A stretch of DNA of 64,000 nt. Source: Achromobacter piechaudii NBRC 102461. Its GTDB lineage: Bacteria > Pseudomonadota > Gammaproteobacteria > Burkholderiales > Burkholderiaceae_B. Positions 58,660 to 64,000 of the stretch are shown piece after piece; positions within the stretch are counted from its first letter, which is position 1, and every line of letters begins with the position of its first letter. Made by a program: the position numbers and the translations under genes. The notes beneath the pieces were generated by a model. The model made no database searches. It had not been told where the DNA came from and saw only the letters and a list, made by a program, of their open reading frames with translations. The stretch is taken from positions 264,614 through 328,613 of the forward strand of contig NZ_BCTK01000014.1 in the NCBI RefSeq assembly GCF_001571245.1. The letters run 5' to 3'.

Positions 58660-59070
58660 ATGCGCACTACTGTTGCTCAGCGAATTTCGTACGCTCGCGT
58701 CGCCGCTCGTGAGGCGGGATTAGGGGCAGCGGTCGTCGCCAAGAGGGCGCGCACCGCAGTGATGGGAGCCCCTCGCCGGTTGTGGGCGCTCCTAGCGATC
58801 GCCTGCTCTGGAGCGCTCGTTGTGAGCGCAATCTCTCATTTCCTGTCAGGAGGCGCGTCCGGGAGCCGAACGATCGCCGAGCTTATCGGGCGGCCGTTGA
58901 ACACGGCCCTCATCGCCTACCTTGTCGGATACGCTGTCTGCTTTGGTGCATGGCACGCAATTTCGGTGTGCCGGCGGCTGGGGCGCGAGGAGATGACGCG
59001 GGCGTCCTTCCTACAGGGCAAGGCACAGCGCCCCAATTGCCCGCGCAATATCCTTCGGGAGCGTGACTGA
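58660..59070 (+). CDS. hypothetical ICE membrane protein
   Basis: This is a 136-residue protein with two hydrophobic segments (about 42-62, LWALLAIACSGALVVSAI, and 78-100, LNTALIAYLVGYAVCFGAW). The N-terminus is basic. Its stop shares a base with the topB ATG, implying coupling. No family is recognised. Confidence 0.65.
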   Translation: MRTTVAQRISYARVAAREAGLGAAVVAKRARTAVMGAPRRLWALLAIACSGALVVSAISHFLSGGASGSRTIAELIGRPLNTALIAYLVGYAVCFGAWHAISVCRRLGREEMTRASFLQGKAQRPNCPRNILRERD

Positions 59071-61616
59071 TGAAGACGCTCATCATTGCCGAAAAGCCAT
59101 CCGTTGCGCGCGATATCGCTGCCGCAATCGGCGGGTGCCGCCAGGTCGGAAACTGGCTGGAAGGTGAACAGTTCGTCGTCAGCTCCGGTATCGGACACTT
59201 GGTGCAGATCGCCGATCCAGAATCTGGCCATCCCTCCGCGGGTTTCGGGGGCCTGCCCCGAATTCCACATCAGTTCGCTCTCAGTGCCATTCCGGGCACC
59301 GTAGATCAGCTCAAACTACTCGGGAAATTGATTGCCCGGCCCGACGTCTCCAAGGTGGTCAATGCTTGCGACGCAGGCCGCGAGGGCGAGCTAATCTTTA
59401 ACCTGATCTACGAGTTCCACAAGGCACAAAAGCCGGTGTTTCGGATGTGGATTCAGTCCATGACTCCTGCGTCGATCCGTGAGGCATTTAAGGGGCTTCG
59501 GCCAGCGTCCGCTTTCGCGAGGCTGGGCGATGCGGCTCGGAGCCGCTCGGAGGCAGACTGGCTGGTTGGCATTAATGGATCCCGAGCGGTTTCCGCCCTG
59601 CTCGAAGCGCAGACTGATCGGCGGGAGCGAAATTCCGTCGGCAGAGTGCAAACGCCGACGCTTGCGATTGTCGTCCATCAAGAGCTCGCTATTCGCTCTT
59701 TCATTCCGAGGCCATACTGGGAGCTGCACGCGACTTTTGCGGTGCAGGCTGGGGAGTATGTTGCCCGCTGGCGTGGGCCGGCCATTGACGCAGGAGAATC
59801 CGCGGGGGATTCGAGACACCGCATATGGGATAAAGCCAAGGCAGACGCCTTGCTTGCAAGTTGCCGGGCAACTCCGCCCACATCCGTGCGCGATGAGTCT
59901 AAGGTAGTCACCAGCAGTCCTCCCAAGCTGTTCGACTTGACGACGCTCCAGCGCGAGGCCAACAAGCGGTTTAAATTCTCCGCGAAAAAGACGTTGGACC
60001 TGACCCAGGCCCTGTACGAGAAGCACAAAGCACTCACCTACCCAAGGACGGATTCGAACGCGCTTCCAGAGGACTACGTGGGCAAGGCCATAGCAGTCGT
60101 CGAAGCCTTGGCGGATAGCGCATACGGCGAGCATGCGGGACGGGTCATTGCCAACAGTTGGGTCCGTCAGGATAAGCGGATCTTTAACAACGCGAAGATC
60201 TCTGATCACTTCGCCATCATTCCGACGGGGCGACTTCCGGGCGACTTGACCGACGGCGAGGCAAAGGTCTTCGACCTGGTCGTTCGGAGGTTCCTGGCGG
60301 CCTTCCATCCGCCGGCGTCATTCGCCAAGACAGAGCGGACGACAATCGTGTCCGGGCACGAGTTCACCGCGACAGGCCGGGTGCTTCAAGACGCTGGATG
60401 GATGGCGGTCTATGGGCGAGACCCCGACGCAGAGGATGAGGCGCCGTCTCTTTGTCCACTGGTACAGGGAGAAGCCGCAGCAAACCGGGATGTGAAGCTC
60501 GTTGCCCAGAAGACCAAGCCTCCATCCAGGTTCAATGAGGCAACGCTGTTGGGGGCAATGGAAACTGCCGGTAAGCTGTTAGAGGATGACGATCTCCGCG
60601 AGGCGATGATAGAGCGCGGCCTTGGTACGCCCGCCACTCGCGCGTCGATTATCGAGGTGCTCCTGGCAGATCAAGACCGGGCCAAGCGTCCGATAGAGCC
60701 CTATTTGCGGCGACAGGGGAAAGAGCAGCACCTGGTTCCCACGGACAAGGGCATTCAGCTTGTGGAGTTTCTGGAAACCAATGGCCTTGAAGAGCTCACG
60801 TCGCCCAGGATGACCGGCGATTGGGAATCCAAACTTCGTCTTATGGAGCGCGCACAGTACGAGCGATCGCTCTTCATGACTGAGACTGCGCAGTTCGCAC
60901 GTCGCCTCGTCGAGACGCTGAAGGCCAGGGCGGCTGCGTTGCCGGCAGCGCCGAAGACCTCCCTCGCTGCGCCTTGTCCTCGGTGCCAGGCCCCACTGCT
61001 GGCGAGCGCTCGTCAGGTTTCGTGCAGCGCCGGTTGCGGCTTTCGGCAGGATCGCTCGGTGGCCGGACGCGAGTTGTCTTATGCGGAGCTAACCGCGCTG
61101 TACAGCGTGGGTAAGACGGAGGTGCTGGAGGGCTTCGTTAGCAAGGCAAAGCGTTCGTTCAATGCCAGGCTTAAGCTCAATGAAGAACGACGTCTGGAAT
61201 TCGAATTCGAGCCACGCGCCGGTACCGCGACGGGCGCGGGCGTCACTCCCGGAGGAACGCAGAAGGCATACCCATGCCCTCTTTGCCGTAAGCCTTTGCG
61301 CTTGCGACAGGGCTCACGGGGGGCTTTCTGGGGATGCAGTGCCTACCCAGAGTGCAAACATACTCAACCGGACGAGGGCGGTAAGCCGTGGGTTCGCGCA
61401 GGGTCTGTTGCGGCGTCGATGCCAACTGCGGAAGTATTGAGTGCCTCTGCCGGCGGTGAGCCCTGGGCGGGTTGTGCAGGGGCGGCGTGCCCTACCTGCG
61501 GGGCCGGCAAGCTTGTGAGCCGTGTTTCTTCCACCTCGGACAGACGGTTCCTGGGGTGCAGCAAATTCCCGAAATGCCGTCATTTCGAATGGGAGAAGGG
61601 CAATGGGACACGTTAG
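59070..61616 (+). CDS. topB: DNA topoisomerase III (ICE TopB)
   Basis: This is an 848-residue type IA topoisomerase. The Toprim domain opens with MKTLIIAEKPSVARDIA and contains ACDAGREGELIF. The catalytic tyrosine is Tyr324 in LTYPRTDSN. The C-terminal 220 residues carry three cysteine-pair zinc modules (CPRCQAPLL...CSAGC, CPLCRKPL...CSAYPEC, CPTCGAGKL...CSKFPKC). It can decatenate or relax the element during replication or transfer. The length is greater than chromosomal TopB because of the zinc modules. It follows the membrane protein without a gap. Confidence 0.95.
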   Translation: MKTLIIAEKPSVARDIAAAIGGCRQVGNWLEGEQFVVSSGIGHLVQIADPESGHPSAGFGGLPRIPHQFALSAIPGTVDQLKLLGKLIARPDVSKVVNACDAGREGELIFNLIYEFHKAQKPVFRMWIQSMTPASIREAFKGLRPASAFARLGDAARSRSEADWLVGINGSRAVSALLEAQTDRRERNSVGRVQTPTLAIVVHQELAIRSFIPRPYWELHATFAVQAGEYVARWRGPAIDAGESAGDSRHRIWDKAKADALLASCRATPPTSVRDESKVVTSSPPKLFDLTTLQREANKRFKFSAKKTLDLTQALYEKHKALTYPRTDSNALPEDYVGKAIAVVEALADSAYGEHAGRVIANSWVRQDKRIFNNAKISDHFAIIPTGRLPGDLTDGEAKVFDLVVRRFLAAFHPPASFAKTERTTIVSGHEFTATGRVLQDAGWMAVYGRDPDAEDEAPSLCPLVQGEAAANRDVKLVAQKTKPPSRFNEATLLGAMETAGKLLEDDDLREAMIERGLGTPATRASIIEVLLADQDRAKRPIEPYLRRQGKEQHLVPTDKGIQLVEFLETNGLEELTSPRMTGDWESKLRLMERAQYERSLFMTETAQFARRLVETLKARAAALPAAPKTSLAAPCPRCQAPLLASARQVSCSAGCGFRQDRSVAGRELSYAELTALYSVGKTEVLEGFVSKAKRSFNARLKLNEERRLEFEFEPRAGTATGAGVTPGGTQKAYPCPLCRKPLRLRQGSRGAFWGCSAYPECKHTQPDEGGKPWVRAGSVAASMPTAEVLSASAGGEPWAGCAGAACPTCGAGKLVSRVSSTSDRRFLGCSKFPKCRHFEWEKGNGTR

Positions 61617-61863
61617 CGTGCAAGTGCCGTTCAGAGCGGCAATTGGAACGATGGGACAGGTGTCCTTTCGATTCGACGAGAGTGCCTTTCATGCGTCTTC
61701 AAAGGCCTGCCTGTCGATCGACCTGGGCACAGCGCAGGGGCGCGGCCCTGTGTCGGCGACTCTTGATGTCGAGGGAATGCGGCAACTCGTGGACCGGTTG
61801 ATGGACTCGATCCTTGCAGTTGAACGACGCCAGCGGTTGGATTGCCAGGATCTGATTGGATGA
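61603..61863 (+). CDS. small hypothetical ICE protein
   Basis: This is an 86-residue protein overlapping the end of topB by 14 bases, with a GGGAGAAGG RBS inside topB. The sequence (FRFDESAFHASSKACLSIDLGTAQG) is mixed alpha/beta with no recognised family. Confidence 0.6.
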   Translation: MGHVSVQVPFRAAIGTMGQVSFRFDESAFHASSKACLSIDLGTAQGRGPVSATLDVEGMRQLVDRLMDSILAVERRQRLDCQDLIG

Positions 61864-61897
61864 GGAAGTTGCTGCTCACTGGGCCGACTGGCGGCTC

Positions 61898-61955
61898 TAC
61901 CGTACACACTGCGCGGTGTGTACGGTATAGAAAAACTTGCGTCATAAATATGACG
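61898..61955. promoter_or_regulatory. 30-bp palindrome and second dyad ahead of the KfrA-like gene
   Basis: TACCGTACACAC (61898-61909) pairs perfectly with GTGTGTACGGTA (61916-61927) across TGCGCG. A second dyad, CGTCATA-AA-TATGACG, lies at 61940-61955. Both are in the 127-bp gap before the ATG at 61991. There is no T-run, so they look like operators rather than a terminator. Confidence 0.65.
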
Positions 61956-61990
61956 ATTTTCATGATCGTGGTTTTGGAGGTTAGCCGGCA

Positions 61991-62716
61991 ATGGGTAGGC
62001 CGTCCTTTCAGCTAACAGACGACCAGGCGAGACGCATCATGGTCGCCGTCGGGCGCCTGCAGGAAGCGTATCCGGCGGTAGCGGATAACCGCGCTTTTCT
62101 TGGTGGGCTAGTAAACGCGGTGCTGGAGGTTACGGGGCGCCTGTATGGCGTTCCCACGTACCAGCGAATTCTGCGGGCGTACGCACCGACGCGAAGCCCG
62201 TCCACCAAAACCATCCTCTCCGTGCTGGTGGGTGTGCAGAAAGCCATGGTGCAGACGCCGTCGACCGGCGCCGATCACGATAGCTGCGCTGCAGCTGCGC
62301 CGGCGCAGGTCCTGGCGCGTCAGGAGGACCCTACACCGGTACGTCTGCTCGCGATCGAGCTTGAGGAGAGTCGCCGCCGACGCCTGGTGCTTGAGGCAGA
62401 CAAAGCTCGATTGGAGGCGGCGATGAGCGCGCAACAATGCGAGTTGGCTCGCGCGCTGGGGCAGGTTGATAGCGCTGACCGCGCCCTCTCTGCCCTGGCG
62501 GACAAGATGGCCGCGCTAGTGAATACGGTGACGCAGGTCACACAAGCCGAGCAGGGCGGGCGTGCCTTTGCGTTGCGGGCAATTGAAGCGGCACGCGCGG
62601 AAAGCCGGCTCTGGCGGGAACGCTATGAAGGATTGCAGGTACTGCGAAAGGAAGAACAAGCGCTGTTGGATTCATACAGGCGAGCCGCGTTAGGGGCCAC
62701 CGGAGCGCCGCGATGA
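61991..62716 (+). CDS. KfrA-like DNA-binding coiled-coil protein
   Basis: This is a 241-residue protein. The N-terminal part (about 1-85: ALIGN-like helical HTH with VADNRAFLGGLV, YQRILRAYAPTRSPSTKTI) resembles KfrA-type plasmid DNA-binding domains. Residues about 120-235 are an Ala/Glu/Arg-rich coiled coil. KfrA proteins are autoregulators involved in plasmid maintenance. A strong GGAGG RBS (61975-61979) precedes the ATG. Its stop overlaps the recombinase start by four bases. Confidence 0.55.
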   Translation: MGRPSFQLTDDQARRIMVAVGRLQEAYPAVADNRAFLGGLVNAVLEVTGRLYGVPTYQRILRAYAPTRSPSTKTILSVLVGVQKAMVQTPSTGADHDSCAAAAPAQVLARQEDPTPVRLLAIELEESRRRRLVLEADKARLEAAMSAQQCELARALGQVDSADRALSALADKMAALVNTVTQVTQAEQGGRAFALRAIEAARAESRLWRERYEGLQVLRKEEQALLDSYRRAALGATGAPR

Positions 62717-63927
62717 ACGCCGTGGTTTCTACCGCGGCCTCTTCCATCACGAGCGGCTCAGAGGGCGTTCCGTGCGTCCTGGGATTGGTCCGCGATGACT
62801 GGGACGCCGCGGAGCGCTGGCTAGACGTGCTGGCAGCGCGTCGACCGCCGGTAAGTCCTCATACCCTCGCGAACTATCGGCGCGAGATTCAGCGTATCCG
62901 CTGGTACTGCAACCTGGTGGGATCGGATGGGCCTAGCCGGTGGTCTATCCCTGACGTGACCCGCTACCTTGCATTCCTGCGCGAAAGGTCGGGTGACCAT
63001 GTTTGCGGTAGGCGCACCGCGCGCGCCGGCGATCCTGACTGGACGCCATTTCGAACCAGGCTCGGAGCGTCAGCACTCGCGAATGCGCAGAAGGTCCTGC
63101 ATGCACTACTCAAGTTTTGGTTTGAGGCAGGGTATAGACGTGCGAATCCAATGGCGTCTATCGGAAGTGGCGGCGGGGTGGGGCGCGACGCGCCGCGTCG
63201 CCATGCAGTGCCTCCGGACTTGATCGAGGAAGTTCTGGAATCGATGGAACAGGCTGCGCGTGGGTCAGTCGAAAAGAGGCTGATGTTTCTGCGAGATCGG
63301 TTCATTCTGCGTCTGCTGCAGTTCACGGGGTTGCGGGCAAGTGAGGTTGTGTTAGCCACCATGGGGGACGTGGAGCTTTACGCGGATCCGAAGTCCGGAC
63401 GCGCGCATTGGTCCTTGCTCGTCAGACATGGAAAGGGCGGGAAAGCCGGGCGAGTAGCCTTGCCGTCCAACGTCATGGATGACCTGCGTGCCTACCGCTA
63501 CGCATTCAGCTTTCCGCCCGAGCCTGCCTCCGGAGATCCAACGGCGCTTATTCTCTCGACCCGCACGCGAAAAGTGGAAGGTCCGGGCCCTTGCTCGTCG
63601 TCGGTGGTGGGACGCCGCAGTCAGCGGCGGTGGCGGGAGATTCGACGGCGGGCTACCCTTTGGGACATACTCACCAGCGCGTTTCAGGGGTGTGCAGTGC
63701 GGCTTCGCGATGCGGGCCGGGATCAAGACGCAGGGCTGCTTGAGCGCGCTTCAACGCACTGGCTTAGGCATACGTTCGGCCGGCAATTGACGGCGATGGG
63801 CGTGGACGTGCGGGTGATCGCGAAGGCCATGCGACATGACGATGTGCGGACATCGATGGCATATACCGAGCTTAACTTTTTGGATGTTGTCCGCGAACTC
63901 GAGAAGGTGCGGCCGGGCGGCGTGTAG
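62713..63927 (+). CDS. tyrosine recombinase (phage integrase family)
   Basis: This is a 404-residue recombinase. An N-terminal SAM-like core-binding domain (about 30-145) precedes the catalytic domain with the full set: Arg208 in TGLRASEV, Lys244 in GKGGKAGR, His349 and Arg352 in HWLRHTFG, His375 in MRHDDVRT and Tyr384 in MAYTEL. An insertion of about 60 residues (280-340) separates the Lys and His-x-x-Arg motifs. It is coupled to the KfrA-like gene and lies far from attL, so it may be a resolvase or accessory recombinase rather than the element's integrase. Confidence 0.88.
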   Translation: MNAVVSTAASSITSGSEGVPCVLGLVRDDWDAAERWLDVLAARRPPVSPHTLANYRREIQRIRWYCNLVGSDGPSRWSIPDVTRYLAFLRERSGDHVCGRRTARAGDPDWTPFRTRLGASALANAQKVLHALLKFWFEAGYRRANPMASIGSGGGVGRDAPRRHAVPPDLIEEVLESMEQAARGSVEKRLMFLRDRFILRLLQFTGLRASEVVLATMGDVELYADPKSGRAHWSLLVRHGKGGKAGRVALPSNVMDDLRAYRYAFSFPPEPASGDPTALILSTRTRKVEGPGPCSSSVVGRRSQRRWREIRRRATLWDILTSAFQGCAVRLRDAGRDQDAGLLERASTHWLRHTFGRQLTAMGVDVRVIAKAMRHDDVRTSMAYTELNFLDVVRELEKVRPGGV

Positions 63928-64000
63928 AGGCGTTAGCTCAGCGCGGGACACCTGCATTTACTAGATTGAGCGTTCCGAACGGGCGGAGTCCGGCCAGCAG
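63928..64000. other. right edge, no gene seen
   Basis: The 73 bases after the recombinase stop contain no start with a convincing RBS. The element continues past the window. Confidence 0.4.

Overview
The window is high-GC DNA from a betaproteobacterium. Gene order and families point to the Alcaligenaceae, most likely Achromobacter or a close Bordetella relative: a Bug-type solute receptor, gpmA-envC-ctpA-moeB, rplU-rpmA-obgE-proB, and rsmB-DUF4390-ntrY-response regulator-trkA-trkH. This assignment rests on recognised protein families and synteny, not on a database search.

Positions 1 to about 49,250 are ordinary chromosome, densely packed with housekeeping genes. From left to right: yggS, an aminotransferase, an amino-acid binding protein, HMG-CoA lyase, dprA, def-fmt, a five-gene minus-strand operon (LOG protein, SnoaL-like, HAD, PPOX, CYTH), a bacterioferritin-like gene, rimO, a LysE exporter, the rsmB-to-trkH operon, a YbdK-type ligase, a methyltransferase, comF, trmL, a Bug receptor, rhodanese-grxC-secB-gpsA, gpmA-envC-ctpA-moeB, a diguanylate cyclase, a FadR-type regulator with its FAD oxidase, thiC under a TPP riboswitch, two unusual regulators, rplU-rpmA-obgE-proB, an IclR regulator divergent from an FAH-family gene, and ispB. 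Several control sites are legible: the TPP riboswitch, perfect operator-like palindromes at the IclR and FadR promoters, a strong rplU promoter with a leader of about 240 nt, and a set of intrinsic terminators.

At 49,251-49,327 lies tRNA-Pro(CGG). Directly on its 3' side an integrative conjugative element (ICE) begins and runs past the right edge. The visible part is the replication and maintenance end of an SPI-7/PFGI-1-type element: a small HTH repressor read toward the tRNA, three operator-like sites, parA, two small ORFs, parB, DUF2857, three small ORFs, an STY4528-family protein, a TIGR03761/PFL_4669-like protein, a DUF3158-like protein, an SSB-like protein, topB, a KfrA-like protein and a tyrosine recombinase. 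Most genes overlap or abut in one direction, as in one or two long operons. The conjugation genes and the far attachment site are outside the window.

The most interesting signal is a perfect 15-bp palindrome, GTTTTGCWGCAAAAC, present four times between 55,318 and 57,802 and not found elsewhere in the window by eye. Its 13-bp core has the same architecture as the RK2 KorB operator, which is bound by a ParB-family protein. I infer that these are centromere or operator sites for the element's own ParB. Other points of interest are a repressor whose C-terminus is encoded by the attachment site and tRNA, a winged-helix module present three times in two adjacent genes, a 30-bp palindrome ahead of the KfrA-like gene, a regulator with a receiver domain lacking its phospho-acceptor aspartate, and an NtrX-like regulator lacking the AAA+ domain.
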